Source: Zygnema cylindricum
Lineage: Eukaryota > Streptophyta > Zygnematophyceae > Zygnematales > Zygnemataceae
NCBI GenBank assembly: GCA_037447655.1
Contig: JBBHKE010002976.1
Location: forward strand, 521,449-575,598
Reading direction: 5' to 3'
Length of the DNA: 54,150 bases
Shown here: in pieces, positions 1 to 10,655 of the stretch
How the letters are laid out: the number at the start of each line of letters is the position of its first letter
Position numbering within the stretch: the first letter of the stretch is position 1
Position numbers and translations under genes: made by a program
The notes under the pieces: generated by a model
Seen by the model: only the letters and a program-made list of their open reading frames with translations
Database searches by the model: none
Told to the model about the DNA's origin: nothing

Positions 1-406
1 TTTGTTGACTTCTATTAATAAACTATGAAACATGTATTACAAGCCACAAAACCTCCCCCCTTTACTATGTATTTGTTTGATGTTTTGGTTCCATAGACAT
101 GTTCAAATTTTTTCCAACAACTTGAAGTGGCCCTCCTTTCATTCATTAGGTACTACTAAGCAATTTCACCATTTTTTTATTTTTTAAGTTCGTTTTGGAT
201 TCTAGTTTTAAGAGAAGTGAGAATGCTTTTCTCCATTTTGGTGTATGACTAGGTTTGTTTGAATTGTGGTCAAGTTTCTCTAACTTAAATAGCAATTAAA
301 TTTGTCGATTTATTGTTTAAACAAGTGAGTAAACTAATAATTAGGATTTTTCGTGGGAAATTGACATAATAATTTGATTTCCGCTGATTTATTAACTAAA
401 AATTAA
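1..406. other. AT-rich non-coding stretch, no gene seen
   Basis: No convincing reading frame or RNA gene. A phrase close to TTGACATAATAATTTGA occurs here (about 360) and again near 935 and 1011, so the first MITE appears to have been inserted into a locally repeated AT-rich sequence. Confidence 0.6.
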
Positions 407-408
407 TA

Positions 409-916
409 CATTGTGAATGGTTATTATCATAATGAAATAGACAGCGTAATGAAACAATTAACGCATTTACGCTAATTGGGAATTTCAGTTTTTTCCAAAA
501 AAATATTTATTCTAATTTATCATTAACTCCAATTTTTAAACTGCTTTGTAATAATTGTCAACGCATAATATTTTCACGCTAAAATATGTACATGTAAAAA
601 ATTGATCAAATTGTACGCCGTCGCATTTTTGTGACATCCGCGCTTTTTTTTCCAGAGCACAATTACATGCGTGCGCGTTAGCGTAAATATATTTTTTGTA
701 GTTTTTACTTTAAAAAGTACAAAATAATAAAGATCAAACAGTCGGTACACCACACTATTTAGAAGGGCACTATATTACAATTATGAACCCTATTAGGTGA
801 GGTACTTCAAATAACATCCAGAAAAACATTTAGAATGATTAATTCTATTTGGGAATTAGCCTAAAAAAACGGGGTACCTCAATTAGAGTCATTAACGCTA
901 ATAGTGATTCACGATG
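409..916. mobile_element. TA-flanked inverted-repeat MITE, family A, copy 1
   Basis: A 508-bp element with imperfect terminal inverted repeats: left end CATTGTGAATGG, right end ATAGTGATTCACGATG. TA lies on both sides (407-408 and 917-918). Its interior aligns over its length with the reverse complement of 24639-25157, including shared AACGCTAAT-type motifs near the ends, a GGTGTAC/GTACACC motif and a run of GTAC-rich sequence. There is no coding capacity. The TA duplication suggests mobilisation by a Tc1/mariner-type transposase, but that is inference; the ends do not match the classical plant Stowaway consensus I know. Confidence 0.7.
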
Positions 917-918
917 TA

Positions 919-1155
919 CATGTCGCATGACATTGACATAATAATATGATATATTTGTGGAAACATGTACAATGTATCAGTAAGCCAATAATTACGACCT
1001 GTCACGTGATATTGACATAATAATTTGAAATATTTTTCGAAACACCATGTAAAGTGCATAATTAACACTTTACGATAGATTACGATTTGCGGCCTTTATC
1101 TTTTAGTAAGATTCGCGAAATGAATAGTGTTAGTACCGTGTCCGATTTGCAATGA
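919..1155. other. Non-coding AT-rich DNA with a diverged direct repeat
   Basis: Two diverged copies of a roughly 70-bp phrase (about 930-1000 and 1005-1075) share GACATAATAAT followed by a GGAAACATGTA/CGAAACACCATGTA-like tail. No gene seen. This is the left flank of retrotransposon element I. Confidence 0.5.
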
Positions 1156-1160
1156 TTATC
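1156..1160. repeat. Target-site duplication TTATC (left) of element I
   Basis: TTATC directly precedes the left LTR and is repeated directly after the right LTR at 7787-7791. Five bp is the usual duplication length for Ty1/copia integrases. Confidence 0.9.
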
Positions 1161-2273
1161 TATAATTCTGTGACCTCCATTGGTACACAGAATGTCCAGC
1201 TTACGTGAAGCCTCTAGGATAGTACATGCACTTTTGACTTTGACAATCGATAAGTCCCACCCTGGGACGCAAAAACTCTGATTGACTACACCCTTGTGTA
1301 GCCTGGACTCCCCTGAGTGCGTTGCAAAAAGAATCACTGAATTTGCTCACGTGAGCATTAAGTTATGGTTGTTCAAAGACAACATATTTGTACAGATGGC
1401 CTCTGGGAGAGAGGACGTTTTCCAAATTTTGTCTAAGTCCTGAAAACTCCTAATAACTACTCTAAACCAATCAAAGTGAAGTACCCTAATTATTGTACAT
1501 ACAAAGTACAGCAGCCGGCGTACTTTATGTACGGATATATTCGGCACCATTCCCGGTCTGCCATGTGGCAAAATAGGTCAATGACAATCTGTCCCTTTTC
1601 TCTTCCAGCATCCTATAGGATGACGCCACGTTTAATTTCCTCCCATTTCGCTGTACTTCTCCTAGATAGTCGTTCCGACATCTCGGCACTCACGCGTGTC
1701 GTGCGTTTTTTTCACTGTGATTAATTGCAGCCGATCGATCTGACGGCGCGCCGAATAAATGTTGACCGTTGAATTTCACCGGTCAAAGTTCCGTGTTGAC
1801 CGTTGAATTCGGACGGTCAACACTCCGTGTTATCCCCTTAAATTTTCTTCTTGCTTCGCAGCCGTCGAATGCGACATTTAATTTCGTCCGTCGAAATCAA
1901 ATGTCTGTTTCATTTATTTCGTGCGGTACTGCATTTCGTGCGGTACCACATGTTCCATGTTTCGTTTTGTTTCGTAAGATGTTAAATGGAATATGCTGTA
2001 TGTTTTTCTTTAACTACTTATCAAGTACAGTACATGTATTGATTCATTAAGACCTAACAGATAAGGCGAACGGCCTTCCGTACGGGTTTCGCCCGGAGGA
2101 TACCGGATCAAATCATGTATGTGGCGACACAACTTTTGCAGGAGCTTTGTCTTCTGTCTATCCTCTCATCTGTCCAAGGCAGCCATGGCTGCCTGTCAAT
2201 TCTCAGTGACTACGACAAGTATGAGAACTGCAAGACTCAAAAAAGGTAGAATACAAAATATCACTTTTCAACA
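1161..2273 (-). repeat. 3' LTR of element I
   Basis: 1113 bp. The window strand begins TATAATTCTGTG and ends TTTTCAACA; the sense strand therefore begins TGTTGAAAA. It contains a perfect palindrome GGCAGCCATGGCTGCC near 2178-2193 and the gag start codon copy near its left end. It pairs with 6674-7786 at a constant offset of 5513. Confidence 0.95.
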
Positions 2274-2290
2274 CTCCCTTTATTTTCTAG
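2274..2290 (-). other. Polypurine tract of element I
   Basis: The window strand reads CTCCCTTTATTTTCTAG, i.e. a purine-rich tract in the sense strand immediately upstream of the 3' LTR. This is the expected plus-strand primer site. Elements II and III have the related CTCCCCTT at the same place. Confidence 0.8.
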
Positions 2291-2923
2291 TGTATCTTTT
2301 CTTTTAGTCCACACTTCTCCCTACAAAATTTTAATTTGGGAGAAGGAACCGGCTTAGTCATCATATCTGCTACCATCTCTCCATCCAGTCTATATTCCAA
2401 ACTAATTATTTTATTCTCAACCTTCTCTCTAACAAAGCTCAAACGAATATCCATATGGTTTGCTTTAAAGTGATGCTTAGGGTTTGCTGCAATTGCAATT
2501 GCAACTTGATTGTCAAAAAATACTTTTTGCACTCCGCTCTTCATATATCCCAATTCTTGAAGCAAAGATTTCACCCACATTAATTCTTTCGCAGCAGAAC
2601 AAGAGGCCATATACTCAGCCTCCATGGTTGACAAGCAATCACCTTTTGTTACTTACTGCTCCAACAACAAGCCCCATTCCCAACATACAACACATATCCA
2701 GAAGTACACCTCCTCATCGGAGCCTCCCCATAACTGGCATCACTCCAAGTAGTGATGTCAATGTTATCCCCACCCATATGCAACCACAAATCTCTTGTTC
2801 CTACCAATTACCGCATGACCCTTTTGGCCGCTTCCCAATCTTTCTTCCTAGGATCATTTAGAATCCTACTTAATACTCCCACAGCTGTTGCTATATCAGG
2901 ACTAGTACAATTCATAAAATAGA
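2287..2923 (-). pseudogene. RNase H domain of element I pol
   Basis: Minus-strand coding resembling the C-terminal RNase H of Ty1/copia Pol. It contains TWSDASYG (catalytic Asp), CTSGYVLYVG, MEAEYMA (catalytic Glu), AKELMWVKSLL, and HFKANHMDIR followed by FVREKVENKII. The last 115 codons (2287-2634) are open; the upstream half holds in-frame stops (for example just after the HVMR-like and WSSK motifs), so the chain is broken. The domain would remove RNA from the RNA:DNA hybrid during reverse transcription. It ends just before the polypurine tract, as expected. Confidence 0.85.
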
Positions 2924-3511
2924 TCAAACTACCGACAACCTAAAATAGATCAATCTACTGCCAACCTGTCTGTACAGAATAGTTTGCATGAACTTACTTT
3001 CCTCAGGTCCTAACTCGTTATCTAAGATCAAGATTCCCTCTTTTGAGCTCCCCTCACTTCCCATCTTTAAGTCCATTGGAGTCGTACAACTATTTGCTTT
3101 ATCCATTTGAAATTTTTCCAGCATATTCCCAATTGCTTCCTTTTGAGTTAGTCTTATTATCTTCTTTTCTCTATCCCTCTCTATTTGAATTCCCAATATG
3201 TACTCTTCCCCCAAATCTTTCATTTCAAAACTACTCTTTAGATCTTTTTTCAATCTATTAATTTTCACCATTGATTTACTCACAACAAGCAAATCATCAA
3301 CATATATGGCAATGAAAATAATACCTTCCTTGTCCTCAAATAAGTAGATAGAATGATCCAATTTGATTCGAATATATCCCAAACTTGTTAAAAACTCGTC
3401 CAGCTTTTTGTTCCATTGGCGTGGAGCTTGCTTTAGTCCATAAAGGGACTTTATCAATCTGCACACCTTGCTTTCCTCTCCTTTCTCCACAAATCCTTCT
3501 GGTTGTCGCAT
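2924..3511 (-). pseudogene. Reverse transcriptase C-terminal half, element I
   Basis: Starts after the shared in-frame TAA with MRQPEGFVEKG, then LYGLKQAPRQWN, then the polymerase signature YVDD (codons at 3293-3304) in FIAIYVDDLLVV. These are followed by FEMKDLGEEYILGIQIERD and a connection to RNase H that ends in a frame change near 2940. The catalytic Asp pair is intact. It is separated from the N-terminal half by one stop codon, so no full polymerase can be made from this copy without readthrough. Confidence 0.9.
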
Positions 3512-3523
3512 GAAGATCTCTTC

Positions 3524-4303
3524 TTACAATTCTTCGTGTAAGAAAGCGGTTTTTATGTCCATCTGGTGTACTTCCATGTCTTCCGCTGCCGCGAGACTAA
3601 GTAGAATCCGGACGGAGGGGAATCTAACAACCGGAGCAGAAGTCTCCTCATAATCGATCCCCTCCTTCTGTGTGAACCCCTTTGCCACTAATCTGGCCTT
3701 GTATCGCTCGATAGTGTTATCTGGGTTGAGCTTTAACTTAAATACCCACTTGCATCCTATCGGCTTTCTATCTGGAGGGCAATCCACCAACTCCCATGTG
3801 TTTCCTTCCATAATGGAAGCCATCTCATCATTAAAAGCTGTCACCCATCTATCACCTTCCGGACTATTAACTGCTTCTGGGTAAGTTTGGGGTTCGCTCA
3901 AATGTGACAGCTTAGTTACCTTGTTGTTCACTTGTCTCTCTCGAAGTCTCTTACTGCTTCTCCTTCCTCCTTCAAACTCCGACGCTGGGATAGAGGGTAA
4001 TCTTGGGTTTCTCCGAACAACTTCACCTTCTCCCCTATCCGTGAAGTCCATCTCCGGTTGTTCATCGTCCATTTCTGGTCTTTCCTCGTTTTCTTCCTTG
4101 GTTTGAACTGGATGTTGTGACTCCAAGAGAGAGTGTTTCTCGATCAGTTTTTCCTCTTTCTCTGCAAGGTCGGACTGAACCAAAGTTCGATTAGAAGAAT
4201 CTGAATCCAACTCATTTTCGGATTTAATTCTAATTCTCACCGATTTGGTGTACTTAAAGGGATCTATGGACTTTCCCTCATCCATAACTACCAAGTGTTT
4301 CAC
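3524..4303 (-). pseudogene. Integrase tail and reverse transcriptase N-terminal half, element I
   Basis: 259 open codons. The first 100 or so are the variable, acidic linker between integrase and polymerase. From about residue 140 come EMASIMEGNTWELVD, CKWVFKLKLNPDNTIERYKA, RLVAKGFTQKEGIDY, ETSAPVVRFPSVR and MDIKTAFLHEEL, the canonical RVT_2 N-terminal motifs. It ends at a TAA (3524-3526) placed between FLHEEL and EEIFMRQPEG, inside the conserved block. The same stop is present in the fragment at 27191-27764. Confidence 0.9.
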
Positions 4304-4375
4304 TAGAATTATGTCTTCTCTTCCGAGATCAAAAACTCTATATCCCTTTACATTTTCATCATACCCAAGTAAGTA

Positions 4376-4708
4376 TCACGGCTTTCCTCTAGCATCTAAC
4401 TTCCAATCAGATTTTTCTGTGTTTAGACTAAACACCTGACTTCCAAACACCTTTAAGTGTGAAATATTAGGTTTTCTTCCAGTCCATCTTTCATAAGGTG
4501 TTTGGTCTTTTATAGCCGAGGTAAGGACTCTATTTTTGAGATAGCTAGCACAATTCATAGCTTCTGCCCAAAAACTTTTCCTTATCTTTTTATTCGTCAA
4601 CATAATACGGGCACTATCACTTAAAGTCCGATTTAGTCTCTCGGCTACACCGTTTTGTTCTGGATTCTTTGGGACAGTCTTTTGGTGTTGAACCCCTTCC
4701 TCTTTCAA
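4376..4708 (-). pseudogene. Integrase C-terminal part, element I
   Basis: 110 open codons with PEQNGVAERLNRTL (carrying the catalytic Glu region of the DDE integrase), FWAEAMNCASYL, TPYERWTGRKPNISHLKVFG and a run-out to GKP followed by an in-frame TGA. The same frame continues past that stop into the 3524-4303 segment. It overlaps the upstream integrase fragment by a few bases in another frame, the result of a single-base change in a G run near 4735-4745. Confidence 0.85.
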
Positions 4709-5548
4709 ATAATCCTTAAACTCATTAGAAGTGAATTCCCTCCCCCATTATCACTCCTCACTCTCTTTATAGGTGTCTCATGGAGCTTTTCACTCCATGC
4801 TTTATACTCCTTAAAATAAGCCGAAGCCTCAGATTTGTTTTTCAACAAATATACTCTAGAGTATCTAGACCAATCATCCGTGATAGTAAGCATAAATCTT
4901 TTCCCTCCAACTGATGGCACTTTGGCCGGTCCCCATATGTAAGTATGAACCAAATCTAAAACCTTTTCACCCTTATATGTTGCGGCTTTCGGAAAAAGCA
5001 ATCTGTGGGCCTTTCCTTGAGCACACCCACTACAATCATCCAAAGTCTCATTATCACCAAAATGTATTTCCTCAACTACACTCATCTTCTTCATTCCCTT
5101 TAACCTATCTAGATGCACATGTCCCAATCTTTTATGCCACATCATCAAATCACTTACACTAACATAGTAAACTCCCATCTTTCCATTACTCAAATTCAGC
5201 CTAAACATTCTTTGGCTACCCTTTTCAGCTGTGAAGTACACTTCATTCTCATAGCTAGCAAGAAAGACTCCTTTCTTAGTACTAGTCTCAAAACCCTTAT
5301 CATCTAAGACTGACGTAGAGATAAGATTCTTGTTCAACTCTGGAATGAAAAGTACATCAGAGAAAGTGACTATAGATGTCTTACCATCAACTAAGACTCT
5401 CAGATCCATTGATTCCACTGAATTTGTGGTCACTATTCTCCCATCCCCATACTCTATCTCTACAGTAGGGATCTTTCTCATTTTAGTAAACAATGGTTTT
5501 TCTCTACACATATGCATAGAGGCTCCTGAATCAATGATCCATCTTTCT
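4705..5548 (-). pseudogene. Protease, GAG-pre-integrase and integrase core, element I
   Basis: The region starts with the aspartic protease motif WIIDSGAS (about 5520-5545), continues through a protease fold ending in LFIPELNKNLIS, then MMWHKRLGHV with a downstream CSGCAQGK (the HHCC zinc site of the integrase), and the core with TITDDWSRYSRVYLLKNKSE and VRSDNGG. The first catalytic Asp of the DDE triad should stand in a VHTDxWGP context; here the codon at 4939-4941 encodes Tyr (VHTYIWGP), so this integrase is probably inactive even where its frame is open. A frame change ends it after RSDNGGG. Upstream, the frame is +1 relative to the end of gag. Confidence 0.9.
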
Positions 5549-6693
5549 TCAAGAGCTTTTCACTCCACCGAAAGCACACTTTTGCCTTCTTGGAATCTCT
5601 TGCTCTCCTTTCACCTCCAACTCTTCATTGAGGAGAAGTTCTCCATCGTCATCATCAGCATCATTTTCCACGAGTTGTGTTGCAACGAACGCCTTCTTTT
5701 TCCTTCCGGTTGGTTTTCCAATCGATTCCTCCTTCAATCTCAACTCCGTCAACTTAGTGCACTGCGCCATGTAGTGTCCCGGCTTATAACAAAAATGGCA
5801 AAGCCCCTTCGGAGCCCTTAGTCCAGATCCGTCATGGTTTCCACTTCCTCCTCCACCAAAGTTCCCATAAGGTTTCTTGGAATCTTTACCCCCCCAATCA
5901 GTACCAGTAGCCAATGCTTGAACACCCTTTCCTCCCCTACGGATCTCAATTGTGCTTCCCCGAACCAAAATCATCCCCACAACAGAATTCCAAATCCAAT
6001 GATGATCTGACAAATCTGGACCCTGTTGACAATATTCTCATAATCATCTGGAAGTTTCATTAGCAAAGTGTTCACCTTCTCTTTCTCGGTCTCCCTTTTT
6101 CCTGCACTTTCTAACTCCATGAATAACCCAGCCAAATCATTACAGAAATCTATCATCTTTCCCCTTTTGTACACATACGCCTGTACCTTCTAATCTGCCA
6201 ACTTCTGTTGCTGAATCGTTCTGCTCTTGTAAATGTCGACAAGAGCTTCCCACAACTCGTCTGCCCTCTCCACATGAAGATGAGGTGTAGCTACTCCTGA
6301 GTGAGACGCCTGAGAATAAAATGAGTCGCCACGGTATTGTTGAAAATCCCAGATATTAGTATCATTCACCTCTGTTTTCTGAACAGGTGTTACAAGAGCC
6401 GATCCACTAGCCATTCGTGTGATTTTCTCTTTCCCTTTGTCCGACATGGTGCTTTCTGCAACATCCTCCACCCCCTCTGCCCCTGTAGATACTCCAGTGA
6501 ACCGAGATCCTCTAAACCTTGGTGGAACTCCCAATTTAGTGGATGGCCGACGCACACGGCCACTCACAATGCCCCATAGCCGTTTTTCAAACAATGCACG
6601 CCTCATCATGGTTTCCCAATAAATGAACCCTGTTCCATTAAAAATGGGTACCCTAGAGGGTGGGCTCATAATCTGTAATTCTGTGACCTCCAT
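5549..6693 (-). pseudogene. gag of element I, start inside the LTR
   Basis: The start ATG (6691-6693) lies 20 bases inside the 5' LTR, and the reading frame runs out of the LTR across the primer-binding site: MEVTELQIMSPPSRVPIFNG. It continues to a TAG (about 6190), then in the same sense YKRGKMIDFCNDL and KLPDDYENIVNRV, a frame change near 6000, and ends with a CCHC zinc knuckle CHFCYKPGHYMAQC near residue 75 of the last segment. Retroviral-type zinc knuckles bind the element RNA during packaging. A TGA (5549-5551) closes this frame just before protease. Three lesions make this a pseudogene. Confidence 0.88.
6659..6673 (-). other. Primer-binding site of element I (half-tRNA type)
   Basis: The window strand reads GGTGGGCTCATAATC next to the 5' LTR. 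Two changes (both G to A in the sense strand) separate it from the 15-nt site of elements II and III. The intact version is complementary to the anticodon region of initiator tRNA-Met, not its 3' end, which is the arrangement known for Drosophila copia and Volvox Osser. Confidence 0.8.
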
Positions 6694-7786
6694 TGGTACA
6701 CAGAATGTCCAGCTTACGTGAAGCCTCTAGGATAGTACATGCACTTTTGACTTTGACAATCGATAAGTCCCACCCTGGGACACAAAAACTCTGATTGACT
6801 ACACCCTTGTATAGCCTGGACTCCCCTGAGTGCGTTGCAAAAAGAATCACTGAATTTGCTCACGTGAGCATTAAGTTATGGTTGTTCAAAGACAACATAT
6901 TTGTACAGATGGCCTCTGGGAGAGAGGACGTTTTCCAAATTTTGTCTAAGTCCTGAAAACTCCTAATAACTACTCTAAACCAATCAAAGTGAAGTACCCT
7001 AATTATTGTACATACAAAGTACAGCAGCCGGCGTACTTTATGTACGGATATATTCGGCACCATTCCCGGTCTGCCATGTGGCAAAATAGGTCAATGAAAA
7101 TCTGTCCCTTTTCTCTTCCAGCATCCTATAGGATGACGCCACGTTTAATTTCCTCCCATTTCGCTGTACTTCTCCTAGATAGTCGTTCCGGCATCTCGGC
7201 ACTCACGCGTGTCGTGCGTTCTTTTAATTGTGATTAATTGCAGCCGATCGATCTGACGGCGCGCCGAATAAATGTTGACCGTTGAATTTCAACGCTCAAA
7301 GTTCCGTGTTGACCGTTGAATTCGGACGGTCAACACTCCGTGTTGTCCCCTTAAATTTTCTTCTTGCTTCGCAGCCGTCGAATGCGACATTTAATTTCGT
7401 CCGTCGAAATCAAATGTCTGTTTCATTAATTTCGTGCGGTACTGCATTTCTTGCGGTACCACATGTTCCATGTTTCGTTTTGTTTCGTAAGATGTTAAAT
7501 GGAATATGCTGTATGTTTTTCTTTAAATACATATCGAGTACAGTACATGTATCGATTCATTAAGACCTAACGGATAAGGCGAACGGCCTTCCGTACGGGT
7601 TTCGCCCGCAGGATACAGGATCAAATCATGTATGTGGCGACACAACTTTTTCAGGAGCTTTGTCTTCTGTCTATCCTCTCATCTGTCCAAGGCAGCCATG
7701 GCTGCCTGTCAATTCTCAATGACTATGACAAGTATGAGAACTGCAAGACTCAAAAAAGGTAGAATACAAAATATCACTTTTCAACA
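6674..7786 (-). repeat. 5' LTR of element I
   Basis: 1113 bp, from TGTAATTCTGTG to TTTTCAACA on the window strand. It would hold the promoter and the first seven gag codons. Followed by TTATC (7787-7791). Confidence 0.95.
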
Positions 7787-7791
7787 TTATC
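7787..7791. repeat. Target-site duplication TTATC (right) of element I
   Basis: Perfect repeat of 1156-1160. Confidence 0.9.
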
Positions 7792-7799
7792 ATGATGTC

Positions 7800-8032
7800 A
7801 CGTACATCCACGACACCAAAAGTACAAATTACAATAATGTTGGAAAAAAAAATACAAAATATCATTTTTTAGGTTTTTTGCTTGACCGAGTGTAACCAAT
7901 TTTTTTTTTCTGTGTATCAACCGTCTGAATTTGCCCAACCCCCCAAATTTGGCAGCCTAATCCGTTGCGCATCCGGCGCAAGCGGTCGGTTAACTGTCGG
8001 TCAAGGTTTTGGTTGACCGTTTGCGACCTTTG
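7800..8032 (-). mobile_element. Fragment of a hAT-type inverted-repeat element
   Basis: Aligns with the reverse complement of about 35262-35490: shared blocks include ACCAAAAGTACAAA, TCTGTG next to a T-run, a GGTCGGTTAAC run and the terminal CCGTTTGCGACCT. Only one end is visible; the other part is not recognisable on either side of element I. No coding capacity. Confidence 0.65.
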
Positions 8033-8509
8033 ATTTTGGTACAGTACGAATATCGGCAATTCGCCCATGATACCCAACATAAATTGTTTTTGCAACTTAA
8101 AACATCGTTTCTCCGTACACACTTGTCCGATTTTCAATTTGAGAACGCCAATTGGAAGGTGAGAATCTTACTTTCAATGGCAACCATCACATCAACAATC
8201 GAAGATGTGTGTACAGATAAAAGATGTTTTAAGTGGCGAATATAACAATAGCAATCCAACACTAATAGCCTCACGCGGTGTACTGTAGTGTAGACCTGAC
8301 AAAATTTTTTTAAAGGAGTGTACCATAACCTGCCACATCGCTTAGCAACAAGTTAGTACTAAAAATTCTCTTTCGCGTTAAATCTCTGACGCTACAGTAC
8401 TAAAACGTTGGGCAGTGTAGTTCAAAAGTACAAAGTGTGCAAGGCTTGAAGCTGTAGTTTTTTGAATACCTGTACGGAAAATACTGTCATTATATTCGAC
8501 TTTTGATAT
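8033..8509. other. Non-coding stretch, nothing recognised
   Basis: AT-rich, GTAC-rich DNA between a hAT fragment and a MITE. No motif or reading frame that I can support. Confidence 0.5.
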
Positions 8510-8517
8510 GATGGAAG

Positions 8518-8823
8518 CATTGTTCAAAAGTAGGTGTTTTTATGGTAGGCCTTTGGTCGGCGACTTTATCGTAAGTTGCGTTATGGGCTTTTCATGTGAT
8601 CTTCTTAGATTGCTACTTTGATCAGCGACCGTCTGATCGTCAGAATCTGACGGTGTAAATAATTTTTTTTAGTTCGAATTATTTAATTCGTCCAATTTTT
8701 GGTCCGAATGTTTTAATTGGTCCGAATAGGTACGGATACAATATAGGTCTTAAGGTCAAATTGTATGTTTTGCATACAATAGGCATATTGTATGGGCTTA
8801 CTTTCACCTACTTTTGAACATTG
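8518..8823. mobile_element. MITE with 19-bp TIRs and 8-bp target duplication
   Basis: 306 bp. Left end CATTGTTCAAAAGTAGGTG; the right end, reverse complemented, is CAATGTTCAAAAGTAGGTG (one mismatch). A perfect 8-bp direct repeat GATGGAAG flanks it at 8510-8517 and 8824-8831. Eight-bp duplications are typical of the hAT superfamily. It has no transposase, so it is non-autonomous. Confidence 0.85.
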
Positions 8824-8906
8824 GATGGAAGTCACATCTTGGTTCTTTCTCTCGTTTTCCTCTAAAATTCAATCTGCCACGATAAAATCTTATGTTGTAC
8901 TATAGA

Positions 8907-8984
8907 ACTAAAAGAAGCCAAAAAAATAGACGTCATCTTGAAACTTTGAATATACCATTGTACCTTTTTGGCTTCTTTTGTAGT
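8907..8984. repeat. Short imperfect hairpin
   Basis: Inverted arms ACTAAAAGAAGCCAAAAA and TTTTTGGCTTCTTTTGTAGT separated by about 40 bases. It may be a tiny MITE; no target duplication is clear. Confidence 0.5.
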
Positions 8985-9127
8985 ACAGTTCAACGTCTTT
9001 AACAAAAATCACCTTTAGAGTTCAATTTAGTTTAAGTATCAGTTGAATCACAAATAAAATAATGTTTACACATGTGCCACACGAATGTGATTTTTTTTGC
9101 ACTACGGGGAGTACACGCTATTTTTTT

Positions 9128-9845
9128 AGGGAATTGGTCATGGCAGTGACTGTTTTGGTTGCGCACAGTAACTTAAGTCATTTTGTCAAAAATAGTACGT
9201 TCGAAGTACACATTTGTACAAGTAAAGTACCGTTGAGTCTAAATTTGATGGTCAATCGGTTGGACAGCTTTGACTTTCAAAAGATTGTTTCAACCGCTTA
9301 AACTTTTTCCGCGCTTGCGAACGTCGACTGTCATAAAAAAATTAGCAATTCATTCAGCCGGCGAACGTTTACGGTTACAAAACTGCGGCAACCACATGTA
9401 AATAAAAATGTTGCGGACAGTCATTTTTTGTCGTTACGTGAGCTCCACGGTGAAAGCACGTTGGACATTAACTTAGCTGCAAAATTGAAATTTAGTCGTC
9501 TAACCGTTACATTGAACTAGACGCAAACTGAAATGAAACGTCTTTAATTTGAAGTACTATAAATCTTGTACGGAAGTATTAAATCGCAAGAAACGAAATA
9601 AACTTTGTACACTATAATAAAATAAACTAGCGTAAAAGTATTAATTGAAATTAAATGAAAAAAATGCGCGTCATCACGCGCAACGAAATCGAGCCACACT
9701 ATCTATGAATCAACATTTTTACATCGACAGCAAAATTTAGTTTCGGCGTTTGGATATTTCCGTACAAGACTTACGGTACTTCTATTTAAAATGGTTTCGT
9801 TTTAGTTTGCGTCTAACAGTACTTTCGCATGTAAGCGAAACTTAG
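9128..9845. repeat. Left arm of a large inverted repeat around the LTR array
   Basis: Matches the reverse complement of about 24320-25260. Outer ends are AGGGAATTGGTCATGG here and CCATGATCAATTCCTT there. The arm is interrupted by a MITE at 9520-9813 that is missing in the right arm; conversely the right arm holds a family A MITE at 24639-25157 missing here. Arms without their insertions are about 420 bp. The pair could be termini of one large element or simply two copies of a repeat in opposite orientation. Confidence 0.65.
9520..9813. mobile_element. MITE with long TIRs (GACGCAAACT...) nested in the left arm
   Basis: Left end GACGCAAACTGAAATGAAAC, right end (reverse complement) GACGCAAACTAAAACGAAAC; the match continues imperfectly to about 60 bp. 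TA stands on both sides (9518-9519, 9814-9815). In the right arm the homologous position reads straight through (near 24345), which is an empty site. Confidence 0.7.
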
Positions 9846-10117
9846 TCTTGTTACATTGATTTTAAGCAAAGATTCGCCATACATCTTTCAGAGCATTCGG
9901 ATGTAAACGCAAATAACTAGCTACTTAAAAAAGTGACTAATGTAGACGTGTACGAAACAATGTGTTAGATGAAATAAAACACAAAATAAGGCAAAACTTC
10001 CATCGGTTTGAATTTGAGGCGTCTCTCCTCACGGTGTACAACTTTTGTGACTTCCTAATGACCGTACGCCACATTGTGGACGCGCCAAAACCCTAAATTT
10101 CTTTTCCCTATCGCACA
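9846..10117. other. Non-coding left flank of the LTR array
   Basis: No gene or repeat recognised. Ends in the A-rich target AAAAT. Confidence 0.5.
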
Positions 10118-10122
10118 AAAAT
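10118..10122. repeat. Target-site duplication AAAAT (left) of the whole LTR array
   Basis: AAAAT directly precedes the first LTR; the same five bases directly follow the fifth LTR at 23839-23843. The sequence is low in complexity, so a chance match has some weight, but position and length are exactly as expected. Confidence 0.7.
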
Positions 10123-10197
10123 TGAAATTCTATGGGCTCCATTGCCACACACAATTCGCAGATCCAAAGAAGCTAATCTAGATAGTGCCGACTCCAA

Positions 10198-10209
10198 GTT
10201 TATATAAAC
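10198..10209 (-). promoter_or_regulatory. TATA-like promoter palindrome in the element II LTR
   Basis: GTTTATATAAAC, repeated at 19114-19125 and 22511-22522 and as mutated forms near 12797 and 15718. In the sense strand it lies about 60 bases before the gag ATG, leaving room for a very short RNA leader. Position and conservation suggest the core promoter; the start site is inferred. Confidence 0.55.
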
Positions 10210-10655
10210 CCAAATGATTGACCCCTTCACAATCAGAGCCCCGTTACAGCTTCACCCCTGTGAAATAAGACTTTCTGTGTGCTCAGTTCCACCACAGAAT
10301 GCAAAGTTAGAATATGAGTTTTGGATAACATTCCCCACTTTGACTTTCCCTTAGAAATGCAGCCACCCTGTCAGGCAAACACTCTGACCAACTACACCCC
10401 TGTGTAGCTTGGACTCCCCTGAGTCCGTAGCAAAAAGAATCACTGGAAATGGTCAAGTAAATTGATAATTATGGCTGGCCAAAGTTTGCCTTTTATACAA
10501 GATGCCCTCTGGGAGAGGCAAAAATATTTTAAGTCCTAAAACCTACTCACAACCCCTCTAGACCAATCAAATTACAGCACACTACATAATGTACAAAGAA
10601 AGTACGGCAGCCGCCGTACTTTATGTACGGAAATATTCGGCACCATTCTTGGTGT

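Larger units (their letters stand above)
1161..7786 (-). mobile_element. Ty1/copia LTR retrotransposon, element I (complete but decayed)
   Basis: A 6626-bp element lying on the minus strand. It has two LTRs of exactly equal length (1113 bp), a TTATC target duplication, a primer-binding site next to the 5' LTR (6659-6673), a polypurine tract next to the 3' LTR (2274-2290), and gag, protease, integrase, reverse transcriptase and RNase H coding in Ty1/copia order. The LTRs differ at roughly two dozen sites by eye, so insertion is fairly recent, yet coding is broken by several stops and frameshifts. The left outer LTR terminus reads TA instead of the TG seen at the inner copy. Integrase lies before reverse transcriptase, which excludes Ty3/gypsy. 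Confidence 0.95.

Noticed and set aside
2287-6693. Stop-codon reassignment as an explanation for in-frame TAA/TAG/TGA
   Set aside because: Stops of all three kinds stand opposite different residues (Trp, Tyr, Leu, Gln, Arg) in relatives and are mixed with frameshifts, which fits decay rather than a changed code.
10080-10100. CCCTAAA-like telomere motif
   Set aside because: Single occurrence; no tandem telomeric repeat.
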